A stretch of DNA of 64,000 nucleotides from assembly GCF_017302315.1 (NCBI RefSeq), contig NZ_JAFLDT010000009.1, positions 29,205 through 93,204 on the forward strand, written 5' to 3'. Below are positions 57,106-64,000 of the stretch, in pieces (position 1 is the stretch's first letter; every line of letters starts with the position of its first letter). Source of the stretch: Zoogloea sp. GTDB lineage: Bacteria; Pseudomonadota; Gammaproteobacteria; Burkholderiales; Rhodocyclaceae. The notes under the pieces were generated by a model. That model saw nothing but the letters and a program-made list of their open reading frames with translations, searched no databases and was not told the DNA's origin. Made by a program: the position numbers and the translations under genes.

Positions 57106-57540
57106 TCAGCGGGTGATGATCTCGCGATGCATCGGGGCCAGTTTGGCCAGCAGCTTGTTCTGGGCCCGGAAGGGAACGCCCTGCGCATCCATGGCCTTCT
57201 GCAGATCTTCCACAAGTGCATTGAAATCCGCCTCGCGAATGCCCAGCCCGGCGTGCAGCGGCCCCATCGGGGCACCGCCGTAGGTGCAGGGGCCTTCAAG
57301 GACGGCGCAGATCTGATCCACCAACTGGGCCTTGACCCGGGCCTGGTCGGCCTTCTCGAAAAAGGGGCGGGTGCGCGGATCGGCCAGCAGCCTGAGCATG
57401 AAGTCATCCATGATCTTCACCAGCCCCGGTTTTTCACCGAAGGCCTGGAAGGTGGACAGATCCGGTTCTGCGTGACCGGCCGCGGGAAGGGCCATGGCGG
57501 CACAGGTGGCAACAACGGTAATGAAATGGCGGGTTTTCAT
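57106..57540 (-). CDS. Exported group 1 truncated haemoglobin
   Basis: 144 residues. A signal peptide (about 1-24, 'FITVVATCAAMALPAAGHAE') precedes a truncated globin core: 'GLVKIMDDFMLRLLADPRTR' , the proximal His in 'GAPMGPLHAGLGIREADF' and the usual 'LLAKLAPMHREII' end. Truncated haemoglobins bind O2 or NO and are normally cytoplasmic; export suggests periplasmic NO or O2 chemistry. It lies 16 bp after the DUF3034 gene, probably co-transcribed. Confidence 0.87.
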   Translation of the reverse strand: MKTRHFITVVATCAAMALPAAGHAEPDLSTFQAFGEKPGLVKIMDDFMLRLLADPRTRPFFEKADQARVKAQLVDQICAVLEGPCTYGGAPMGPLHAGLGIREADFNALVEDLQKAMDAQGVPFRAQNKLLAKLAPMHREIITR

Positions 57541-57556
57541 CGGGGTGCTCCTCGGG

Positions 57557-58417
57557 TCAAAAGCCGACCTGCAAAGACAGGTAGGGTGCGCGCTGGTTGT
57601 CCTTGATGACGATGTTGCCCAGATGGGCGTAGGCCAGCGTCACCGAAACGTTCTTGATCGGTTGGTAGGCAACGAAGAAGTCGTACCAGTCATCCTCCCG
57701 GGCGATCTTCAGGTTGTCCGGCTTGCTGCGGTACTCGACACCCACCGCCAGATCCTTGCGGACCAGGTAGGCCAGAGAGGTTTCGAACTGGGTCGAATAA
57801 CCGTCGCGCTTGTCACCCCCGAAACCCAGAATCCCCAGCTGGTTGGCCTTGGTCTGGCGGAGGGTCGCATTGGCCAGCACGCTCTGGGCCAGGAAGAGCT
57901 TGGTGGCGCTGACGTAAAAGTCCGTACCGTGATCGTCCTTTGCGCCAATGGCCCGCAGCACCGCCCCCTGGTCATTGCGTTTGTGCTGCACGCCGATGGC
58001 AATCTGGGGCAGCCAGCTATCCTGCTCCAGCACCGCATTGCCGAGCACCCGCAGCTTGACCCCGAAGACGTCCTGATTGAAGGCGAATCCGTTCCCCAGC
58101 CCGAGTGCGCCGCCCACGTCACGTGTGTTGAAGCGCTGGCGGGCGTAGGACAATTCGAGGCGATCCCACAGGCCCACGGCGACGCCGCCCGTCGCCAGAC
58201 CGTAGTCTTGGGACCACACGCCGGTGTAGAAGGCGTTGGCGCCGATCTGGTCGCGGGTGCCGTAGCCGGCAATCACCGCCCAGGGCGTCAGCCCGCCGCC
58301 GGCAGCGCCTTCCAGCTGGGTGACGCCGCCCGTGAGCAGCAGCTTGTCGCTCCCGGCGAGGGCCGGCAATGCGGCGCCCCAGGCGAGCAAGAGGGTCAGT
58401 TTCTTGATAACGTGCAT
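57557..58417 (-). CDS. DUF3034 family outer-membrane-like protein
   Basis: 286 residues. Signal peptide (about 1-21, 'LTLLLAWGAALPALA') followed by alternating beta strands typical of an outer-membrane barrel and the DUF3034 pattern ('KLLLTGGVTQLEGAAGGGLT', 'YGLATGGVAVGLWDRLELSY', 'QRAPYLSLQVGF' with terminal Phe). The terminal Phe is the usual outer-membrane insertion signal. It is divergent from the ECF sigma gene, with 270 bp between. Confidence 0.85.
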   Translation of the reverse strand: MHVIKKLTLLLAWGAALPALAGSDKLLLTGGVTQLEGAAGGGLTPWAVIAGYGTRDQIGANAFYTGVWSQDYGLATGGVAVGLWDRLELSYARQRFNTRDVGGALGLGNGFAFNQDVFGVKLRVLGNAVLEQDSWLPQIAIGVQHKRNDQGAVLRAIGAKDDHGTDFYVSATKLFLAQSVLANATLRQTKANQLGILGFGGDKRDGYSTQFETSLAYLVRKDLAVGVEYRSKPDNLKIAREDDWYDFFVAYQPIKNVSVTLAYAHLGNIVIKDNQRAPYLSLQVGF

Positions 58418-58687
58418 GGCAATGTGCCTCCCAAGGTGATGAAGTGGGCGGCGCCTCCCCGACGGGGTCCGCCGCACCCCCTCACTACGCGGGGTGTGGC
58501 AATCCGGATGCAGACGGGTCTGCCGACCCTGCATTGCTGCGGCTGCATCCACCGCGCTGCCGGCTGCGTAATGCAGGAACACGCTGCCGCTCGTGTTGCC
58601 CTGCGACCCTTGCGCTCAGCGTCCCGATCCACTCCCGGAGACATCCAAAATGGCCCCCGATGCCTGTCACAGCAAGGAGCGATGCCC

Positions 58688-59359
58688 ATGACCGAGGACC
58701 TGCAGCCGGTGATCCTGCCCGGCACCGCGCCGCCGCCAAGCCTTGCTGGCGCCGCGGACGCGTGCCAGCGCGGCGGATGGGCTGCGCCCGAAGACCTCGA
58801 ACTGGCCGGATGCCTTAAGCGCATCGGAGGTGGCGACGAGGATGCCCTGGCCGAGCTCTATGACACTACCGGTGGCCGGGTGCATGGCATCGTCCTGCGT
58901 ATCGTCCGGGATACGGTGGCTGCCGAGGAGGTGGTGGAGGACGTCTTCTTCCAAGTATGGCGCCAGGCGCTGCGCTACGATCCGGCCCGCGGCCGGCCGC
59001 TGGCGTGGATCCTGACCATTGCCCGCAGCCGTGCCCTCGACCATCTGCGCCGGGCCGACCCGGCCCTGTGCCACCCCGAACCGCATACCCTGCTGGAGGT
59101 CGAACCCCAGGATGGCGGTGGCGACCCGCCCGACCTCCTGGCGGCCTGCCAGGACAGCACGCGGGTGCACGCGGCGCTGGCGGCCCTTGACCCGGTGCCG
59201 CGCCAGCTGGTCGCATTGGTCTTCCTCCGCGGTCTGACCCACGAGGAAGTCGCTCAGCATGCAGGCTTGCCCCTCGGAACCGTCAAATCCCATGTCCGGC
59301 GTGCGCTGCTGAGTCTACGTGCAACGCTGACCGCACACATCGACAGGAGCACTGCGTGA
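58688..59359 (+). CDS. ECF-family RNA polymerase sigma factor
   Basis: 223 residues. Region 2 ('LAELYDTTGGRVHGIVLRIV', 'AEEVVEDVFFQVWRQALRYD') and region 4 ('HEEVAQHAGLPLGTVKSHVR') are clear. An N-terminal extension of about 45 residues precedes region 2. The ATG at 58688 has AAGGAG 8 bp upstream; the ATG 6 bp earlier is too close. It is coupled by a GTGA overlap to the ChrR-like cupin gene, so the pair is a sigma/anti-sigma candidate. Confidence 0.93.
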   Translation: MTEDLQPVILPGTAPPPSLAGAADACQRGGWAAPEDLELAGCLKRIGGGDEDALAELYDTTGGRVHGIVLRIVRDTVAAEEVVEDVFFQVWRQALRYDPARGRPLAWILTIARSRALDHLRRADPALCHPEPHTLLEVEPQDGGGDPPDLLAACQDSTRVHAALAALDPVPRQLVALVFLRGLTHEEVAQHAGLPLGTVKSHVRRALLSLRATLTAHIDRSTA

Positions 59360-60192
59360 TCATGAACGACAAACACATGCTTGATCCCGACGATCCGACC
59401 GGCGCCCGCGATGTGCGCGACGGCCTGCTCGAAGCCGTCTCCCCCGTTGCCCTGTCTCCGGAGCGCGCCGATGCGCTCAAGCAGCGCCTGCTCGCCCGTG
59501 TCCGGGCCAGCCGTGCAGCCGGTGCGGATTTCATCCATGTGCGCCTTGACGAAGGCGAGTGGGGCCGTCTGGTGCCAGGGGTTCGCGTCAAGCGCCTGTG
59601 CGGTGATGCCCGGTCCGTGTTGCTTGAACTGCAGCCCGGTGCGGCGATCCCCTTCCATCGTCACCATGAAGACGAGGAATGTGTTGTCCTGCGCGGCGAG
59701 GCCCAACTGGGCGACATCACCGTCCGCGTCGGCGACTATCACCTGGCCCGTTCCGGCAGTCGCCATGGCGTGGTGCGTTCGAGCGGTGGAGCACTGCTCT
59801 ATTTGCGCGGCACGCCCATCGGCCATGGCATGGAAGTCGCCCGGGACGTGATCAGCGCATTGCTTCCCGGCCGCGGGCAGGCTCCCCTCACCGTGCATCG
59901 TGACGAAGGGGAATGGACCGAACGCCAGCCCGGCGTCCGTCTCAAGCTGCTGCATGACGACGGGCGGCAACGCGCCCTGCTCCTCAATCTCGCACCGGGT
60001 GCCCGCGCCGATTTCCGCGATCCGCCGCTGGACAGCGAATGCCTGGTGATCGAAGGCGAAGCCTTTGCCGGCGACAGATTGCTGCGCACCGGCGACTACC
60101 AGTTCGCCCCCGACGGTGTGTCGCAGCCCCCCTTCAGCAGTGATGTGGGCAGTCTGCTCTTCGTGCGTTCGGCGAGCCGGCCAGCCGCCTGA
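59356..60192 (+). CDS. ChrR-like double-cupin protein, probable anti-sigma factor
   Basis: 278 residues, two cupin domains. The first (about 60-160) keeps metal ligands in 'IPFHRHHEDEECVVLRGE'. The second (about 175-270) has the fold but lacks the histidines ('ADFRDPPLDSECLVIEGE'). ChrR proteins bind and hold ECF sigma factors and release them on singlet oxygen; the usual N-terminal zinc-binding H/C cluster is absent here, so binding must use another surface. GTG at 59356 overlaps the sigma stop and has AGGAG upstream; ATG at 59362 is an alternative. Confidence 0.82.
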   Translation: MIMNDKHMLDPDDPTGARDVRDGLLEAVSPVALSPERADALKQRLLARVRASRAAGADFIHVRLDEGEWGRLVPGVRVKRLCGDARSVLLELQPGAAIPFHRHHEDEECVVLRGEAQLGDITVRVGDYHLARSGSRHGVVRSSGGALLYLRGTPIGHGMEVARDVISALLPGRGQAPLTVHRDEGEWTERQPGVRLKLLHDDGRQRALLLNLAPGARADFRDPPLDSECLVIEGEAFAGDRLLRTGDYQFAPDGVSQPPFSSDVGSLLFVRSASRPAA

Positions 60193-60208
60193 AGCGGGTA
60201 TCCGCTCC

Positions 60209-60255
60209 CTGCGGGCCGGGTGACTGCACTTTCCGGTGCGGCACCCGGCCCGCAG
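60209..60255 (+). terminator. Strong 14-bp hairpin between the cupin and ferritin-like genes
   Basis: CTGCGGGCCGGGTG (60209-60222) pairs with CACCCGGCCCGCAG (60242-60255), with an inner GCAC/GTGC stem in the loop. No T-tract; a pause or partial terminator that could set the ratio between regulator and effector genes. Confidence 0.55.
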
Positions 60256-60342
60256 CGCTTTGGCGCTTGCATCCAGGTCGTTGCGGGCTGCGTAGAGGAG
60301 GTGAAGCACCCGTTCACCCCTCACCGTCAAAGGAGTCCGACC

Positions 60343-60921
60343 ATGTCCGCCAATGCCCTTCCCGCCCGCCGCAACTTCCTGTCCATCTCCGGCAAGGCCA
60401 CCCTGTCTGCCGCCGCCATCGCCCTGCTTGCCGGGCGCCCCGATCTTGCCACTGCCGCCCCTGGCGACATGGGCAAGGACGTGGACATCCTCAACGTGGC
60501 CCTGGGCCTCGAACACGAGGCCATCAACGCCTACCAGCTCGGCGCCGGCAGCGGCCTGCTGCAGAAGCCGGTGCTCGATGTGGCCGTGCTGTTCCAGTCC
60601 CATCACAAGGGCCACCGGGACGCGCTCATCGCCACCATTGAGAAGATGGGCGGCAAACCGGTGATGGAACGATCCCTCGACGACTATGCCAAGGCCCTCA
60701 ATGCCGGAACGCTGAAAAGTCAGGCTGATGTGCTGGCCCTGGCCACACGCTTGGAACTGGGCGCCGCCAACGCCTACCTGGGGGTGATCCCGTCCTTCAA
60801 GGAGGCAGCGCTGGCCCAGGTGGCTGGGCGCCTCGCCGCCGACGAAACCATGCACTGGACGGCCTTGTCGTCCGCGCTGGGGCGCATGCTGCCGGCCAAG
60901 CCGCTGAGCTTCGGCGCATGA
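60343..60921 (+). CDS. Exported ferritin-like domain protein
   Basis: 192 residues. Leader 'ARRNFLSISGKATLSAAAIA' is Tat-like (RR-N-F-L). The four-helix ferritin-like region has 'LGLEHEAINAYQLGAGSGLL' and 'LFQSHHKGHRDALIATIEKM' with E..H and H..H pairs, then 'ATRLELGAANAYLG' and 'AADETMHWTALSSAL', all plausible di-iron ligands. AAAGGAG precedes the ATG. It overlaps the cytochrome c gene in ATGA. Probable periplasmic oxidative-stress or di-iron protein. Confidence 0.85.
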   Translation: MSANALPARRNFLSISGKATLSAAAIALLAGRPDLATAAPGDMGKDVDILNVALGLEHEAINAYQLGAGSGLLQKPVLDVAVLFQSHHKGHRDALIATIEKMGGKPVMERSLDDYAKALNAGTLKSQADVLALATRLELGAANAYLGVIPSFKEAALAQVAGRLAADETMHWTALSSALGRMLPAKPLSFGA

Positions 60922-61280
60922 AGCCCGCACTGTGCCTCGCCCTGGCCGGCCTGGCGGTGCTTGCGGCACCTGCCCGAGCGGCCGATGACGCCGACCCGGG
61001 CCGCGCCCTCTATGAGGCGCGCTGCGGTGGCTGCCACGCCCTCGCCGCGGACCGGGTCGGGCCGCGCCATGCCGGGGTGCTCGGCCGCAAGGCGGGCAGC
61101 ATCGCCGGCTTTGCCTACTCCCCGGCGCTCGCCCGCTCACAGATCGTGTGGACCGAGGAGAGTCTGGAGCGCTGGCTGCGCGATCCGGAAGCCCTGGTGC
61201 CGGGGCAGCGGATGAACTTCCGGGTTGGCGACGCGGAGGAGCGGCGGCGGATCGTCGAGTATCTGAGCCGTAATCGCTAG
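60918..61280 (+). CDS. Small periplasmic cytochrome c
   Basis: 120 residues: signal peptide (1-21), haem motif CGGCH in 'YEARCGGCHALAADRVGPRH' and the Met ligand in 'VPGQRMNFRVGD'. Class I monohaem cytochrome c of the c550 type. Its translation is coupled to the ferritin-like gene, suggesting an electron donor or acceptor for it. Confidence 0.92.
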   Translation: MKPALCLALAGLAVLAAPARAADDADPGRALYEARCGGCHALAADRVGPRHAGVLGRKAGSIAGFAYSPALARSQIVWTEESLERWLRDPEALVPGQRMNFRVGDAEERRRIVEYLSRNR

Positions 61281-61284
61281 CGTC

Positions 61285-62238
61285 TCACGCCACCCGGTTG
61301 CGCGCCTCCCCGGCGGCGAAGGCTTCGATGTTGCCGATCAACTGGTCCGCCAGGGCCTGCATGGCCTCCCGGCTGGACCAGGCCACGTGGGGGGTGAGGA
61401 TGAAGTTGCCCGCGTCCAGCAAATCGGGGGCGAGAAGGGGATTGTCCCGGGGTGGCTCCTCGCTCAGCACGTCGAAGCCGGCGCCGCCGATCTGCCTGTG
61501 GCGCAGGGCCTCGGCGAGGGCTGCTTCATCCACCAGGCCACCGCGGGCGGTGTTGATGAGCAGGGCGCCGGGCTTCATGGCGGCCAGCTCTGCTGCACCG
61601 ATCATGTGCCGGGTGGCGTCGTTGAGGGGGCAGTGCAGGCTGATCACGTCGGCCTCGCGAAGCAACTGCGGGAAGGCAACGTAGCCCGCGCGCACGCTGT
61701 CGGCGCCATTGCGCTCGCCGCGGATCACCCGCATGCCGAAGGCCTCGGCAAGGCGGGCGACGCCGTCGCCCAGGGTGCCGCTGCCGAGAATGCCCAGGGT
61801 CTGGCCGGCCAGGTCGCGGATGGGGTAATCGAAATAGCAGAACTGTTCGCTGCGCTGCCAGCGTCCGGCTGCCACCGAGCGGTGGAAGGGGCCGATCTGC
61901 CGGGACAGGGCCAGCACCAGGGCAAAGACGTGCTCCGGTACGGTCTGGCGGGCGTAGCCGCGCACGTTGGAGACGACAATGCCGCGGGCCCGGCAGGCCT
62001 CCAGATCGATGTTGTTATAGCCGGTGGCGGCGATGGCGATCATCTGCAGTTGCGGCAGGCCGGCCAGGATGTCGGCGGTCAGCAGGCGCTTGTTGACAAT
62101 CGCGATGGTGGCTCCGGCCAGGCGCTCGGCGACCTCATCCTGGCGGGTGGCGTCGAACTCCACCCACTCGTGGGCAAAGCTTGGTCGGCGGATCTGTGCG
62201 GTCAGGGCGCCGGCTTCGAGGGTGACGATGCGGTGCAT
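61285..62238 (-). CDS. D-2-hydroxyacid dehydrogenase
   Basis: 317 residues. NAD(P)-binding motif 'LGILGSGTLGDGVARLAEAF', catalytic Arg in 'INTARGGLVDEAAL', Glu in 'DVLSEEPPRDNPLL' and His in 'ILTPHVAWSSREAM'. Similar to glycerate/hydroxypyruvate-type dehydrogenases; the precise substrate is not clear. Convergent with the cytochrome c gene, 4 bp away. Confidence 0.92.
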   Translation of the reverse strand: MHRIVTLEAGALTAQIRRPSFAHEWVEFDATRQDEVAERLAGATIAIVNKRLLTADILAGLPQLQMIAIAATGYNNIDLEACRARGIVVSNVRGYARQTVPEHVFALVLALSRQIGPFHRSVAAGRWQRSEQFCYFDYPIRDLAGQTLGILGSGTLGDGVARLAEAFGMRVIRGERNGADSVRAGYVAFPQLLREADVISLHCPLNDATRHMIGAAELAAMKPGALLINTARGGLVDEAALAEALRHRQIGGAGFDVLSEEPPRDNPLLAPDLLDAGNFILTPHVAWSSREAMQALADQLIGNIEAFAAGEARNRVA

Positions 62239-62316
62239 GGGGCTTCCTGGAGCGGGAAGAGCCCAAGCTTAGCGCGCCCGGGGGGCCTGGCAGAACCCGG
62301 GTTTACCGCAGGCGGC

Positions 62317-62949
62317 TCAGAACTCCACCCCGGCCTGGGCGGCGATGCCGGCCTTGAAGGCGTGCTTGACCACGCCCATCTCGGTGACGGTGTCGGCGGC
62401 TTCGATCAGAGCCTCGGGGGCGCCGCGGCCGGTAACGATGACGTGCTGCAGCTCGGGCCGGCTGTTGATGTCGCGGAGGACTTCGGCCAGGTCCAGGTAG
62501 GCGTACTTGAGGGCGATGTTGAGTTCGTCGAGGACGACCAGGCCGATCTCCGGATCGTCCAGGAAGCGCCGCGCCTGTTCCCACCCGGCCTTGGCGCTGG
62601 CGATATCGGCGCTGCGGTCCTGGGTGTCCCAGGTGAAGCCGTCGCCCATGACGTGCCAGCTCACCTCGGGTTGGCGGCGGAAGAAGGCTTCCTCGCCGGT
62701 GTCGGAGCGGCCTTTGACGAACTGCACCACGCCCACCTTCATGCCGTGGCCGATGGCCCGGGCGAGCACGCCAAAGGCGGCGCTGGACTTGCCCTTGCCG
62801 TTGCCGGTGTTCACCAGCAGCAGGCCGCGGGTGTCGGTGGCGGCGGCGATGGCGGCGTCAACCACGGCCTTCTTGCGTTCCATGCGGGCCTTGTGGCGGG
62901 CGTTGCGCTCTTCCTCGGTGGACGTCGCGTTCAGATCGGGTGCGCTCAT
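62317..62949 (-). CDS. cobO: Cob(I)alamin adenosyltransferase (CobO/BtuR)
   Basis: 210 residues. P-loop 'LLVNTGNGKGKSSAAFGV', 'VQFVKGRSDTGEEAFF' and 'LVVLDELNIALKYAYLDL' are diagnostic. It adds the 5'-deoxyadenosyl group to corrinoids in cobalamin synthesis or salvage. It follows the ABC transporter gene by 29 bp, so a vitamin B12 transport/salvage operon is likely. Confidence 0.95.
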   Translation of the reverse strand: MSAPDLNATSTEEERNARHKARMERKKAVVDAAIAAATDTRGLLLVNTGNGKGKSSAAFGVLARAIGHGMKVGVVQFVKGRSDTGEEAFFRRQPEVSWHVMGDGFTWDTQDRSADIASAKAGWEQARRFLDDPEIGLVVLDELNIALKYAYLDLAEVLRDINSRPELQHVIVTGRGAPEALIEAADTVTEMGVVKHAFKAGIAAQAGVEF

Positions 62950-62978
62950 GGCTTCTCTCGGGTGTGGTTGTGGCCGGT

Positions 62979-63761
62979 TCAGACCGGCACGAACAGGGTG
63001 TGTTCGCCATCGGCGATGGCCCGCAGGGGGTGGCCGAAGGCGGCGGACAGGCGCGCAGTGGTGAGCACCTTGGCCGCCGGGCCGATCACGTGGCCGCCTT
63101 CGCCATCGAGCAGCAGCACATGGCTGGCGTAGCGGGCGGTGAGGTTGATGTCATGGAGGACCATGGCTACGCCGGCGCCGCTGGCGGCCAGGCTGCGGAA
63201 ATGATCGAGCACGGCGACCTGGTGGTGCAGATCCAGGTGGGCCAGGGGTTCGTCGAGCAGATAGAGGCGCGGCTGCTGGACCAGCAGGGCGGCAATGGCC
63301 AGGCGCTGGCGCTCGCCGCCGGAAAGGGTAGGCACCTGGCGCGCGGCAAAGCTCTCCAGGCCCATCTGTGCCAGGGCCGCCAGGGCGATGGCTTCGTCGT
63401 CCGGCCCTTCCCAGTCCCAGCGGCCCAGGTAGGGGTGACGGCCGACCAGGGCGGTCTCGAGCACGGTGGCGCTGAAGAAGTCGGGTTGACTCTGGGCGAG
63501 CAGGCCGCGCAGGCAGGCCTCATGGCCGCGGGGCCAGGCGGCATAGGGCTGGCCGGACAGCAGCACGGCGCCGCGGGCGGCATCGCGCAGGCCGGCCAGG
63601 GTGTGGAGCAGGGTGGTCTTGCCGGCGCCGTTGCGGCCGAGGATCACCAGGGTGTCGCCGGCCTGGAGGCTGAAATCCAGCTCGCGACACACGTCCCGGC
63701 GCCCCACCTGAACGGTGAGCCGTTCGGTGGTCAGCACGGGGGGGCGGGCATCCATCTTCAT
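62979..63761 (-). CDS. FecE/BtuD-type ABC transporter ATP-binding protein
   Basis: 260 residues. Walker A 'ILGRNGAGKTTLLHTLAG', signature 'LSGGERQRLAIAALL', Walker B 'LYLLDEPLAHLDLHHQ' and the H-loop 'MVLHDINLTARYA'. The ATG at 63761 overlaps the permease stop in ATGA. The neighbouring cobO favours corrinoid import over siderophore import. Confidence 0.93.
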   Translation of the reverse strand: MKMDARPPVLTTERLTVQVGRRDVCRELDFSLQAGDTLVILGRNGAGKTTLLHTLAGLRDAARGAVLLSGQPYAAWPRGHEACLRGLLAQSQPDFFSATVLETALVGRHPYLGRWDWEGPDDEAIALAALAQMGLESFAARQVPTLSGGERQRLAIAALLVQQPRLYLLDEPLAHLDLHHQVAVLDHFRSLAASGAGVAMVLHDINLTARYASHVLLLDGEGGHVIGPAAKVLTTARLSAAFGHPLRAIADGEHTLFVPV

Positions 63762-64000
63762 CGGGGGTGACGGGCCAGCAGGAACAGGAACACCGGCACG
63801 CCGATCAGGGCGGTGAGCACCCCCACCGGTAGCTGGATGGGGGCGACCACGGTGCGTGCCGCGGTGTCGGCGGCGCACAGCAGCACGCCGCCGGCCAGGG
63901 TGGCGGCGGGGAGCAGCAGACGCTGGTCGTTGCCGATGGCCAGGCGCACCAGATGGGGCACGATCAGGCCGATGAAGCCCACCGAGCCGACGGTGGTGAC
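63758..64000 (-). CDS. FecCD/BtuC-type ABC permease, C-terminal part (truncated by window)
   Basis: The last 80 residues of a FecCD-family permease; the reading frame is open to the right edge. 'VGFIGLIVPHLVRLAIGNDQ' and 'IQLPVGVLTALIGVPVFLFL' are the conserved membrane segments of the family. It is coupled to the ATPase gene. Confidence 0.9.
   Translation of the reverse strand, partial: VTTVGSVGFIGLIVPHLVRLAIGNDQRLLLPAATLAGGVLLCAADTAARTVVAPIQLPVGVLTALIGVPVFLFLLARHPR

Noticed and set aside
57494-58687. Long N-terminal extension of the ECF sigma frame
   Set aside because: It runs antisense to the DUF3034 gene; a good Shine-Dalgarno defines the start at 58688.

Overview
The window reads as high-GC chromosomal DNA of a betaproteobacterium, most likely of the Rhodocyclales (Azospira/Azoarcus-like). 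This is inferred from EF-P with Arg32 next to its rhamnosyltransferase EarP, a rhombosortase/rhombotarget pair, a DUF3034 porin-like protein, an atpIBEFHAGDC operon and a selenocysteine-type formate dehydrogenase locus. There is no phage, insertion sequence, CRISPR array or rRNA. The only RNA gene seen is tRNA-Sec.

1-9.5 kb (+): a formate-oxidation and selenocysteine island. It holds the end of the formate dehydrogenase-N alpha subunit, its Fe-S and cytochrome b subunits, the maturation factor FdhE, SelA, SelB and tRNA-Sec (anticodon TCA). A lipoate-carrier-like GcvH homologue, a DsrE-like sulfur-relay protein and MobA follow. Together these cover the enzyme and much of its Sec and molybdenum-cofactor supply; SelD is not in the window. 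9.7-11.2 kb: a glutathione S-transferase-like protein and a convergent EamA transporter.

11.4-16.1 kb (+): a two-gene cassette of a 1003-residue tubulin/FtsZ-superfamily protein and an ATGA-coupled membrane protein that fuses a cysteine-containing head, one membrane helix, a PstS-like binding domain and an OmpA peptidoglycan-binding domain. This looks like an envelope-spanning tubulin system and is one of the two best candidates for an undescribed system. 16.1-26.9 kb is mostly on the minus strand: an NYN/LOTUS RNA-binding-type protein, a lone GspE/PilB ATPase, a tiny His-rich lipoprotein, a ComEA-like protein (+), a hybrid histidine kinase, a NarL-type regulator and PAS kinase overlapping an aminotransferase gene, a DUF1857 protein and a second EamA transporter.

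26.9-27.6 kb: an AT-rich, gene-free interval with two diverged direct repeats, each with GTTAAC and a perfect DnaA box, plus near-consensus boxes and a perfect IHF consensus. Genes tend to point away from it on both sides, so it resembles a replication origin or DnaA-titration locus. 27.6-31.4 kb (+): earP, efp, a Lys/Ala-repeat lipoprotein, yaeQ and a Tat-exported superoxide dismutase.

31.4-38.4 kb (-): a tight six-gene operon, transcribed arsR, aas-like acyltransferase/acyl-ACP synthetase, rhombotarget lipoprotein, rhombosortase, amidohydrolase, LplT-like MFS/PlsC fusion. Phospholipid re-acylation enzymes bracket a protein-sorting pair, behind an apparently leaderless, self-repressed arsR. 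This is the other strong candidate system. 38.5-45.5 kb (+): the complete ATP synthase operon with a near-consensus promoter and a terminator.

45.5-57.1 kb: ubiJ, ubiE and a DUF971 gene (-), phoBR (+), an unrecognised protein with a possible PilZ-like tail and a HIT protein (-), a class II amidotransferase (-), a sirtuin (+), a MITE-like palindromic element and a SNF2/SWIM helicase (+). 57.1-61.3 kb: an exported truncated haemoglobin and DUF3034 protein (-), divergent from an ECF sigma / ChrR-like cupin / ferritin-like / cytochrome c group (+). 61.3-64 kb (-): a 2-hydroxyacid dehydrogenase, the corrinoid adenosyltransferase CobO and a FecCD/BtuCD-type ABC transporter that runs off the right edge.
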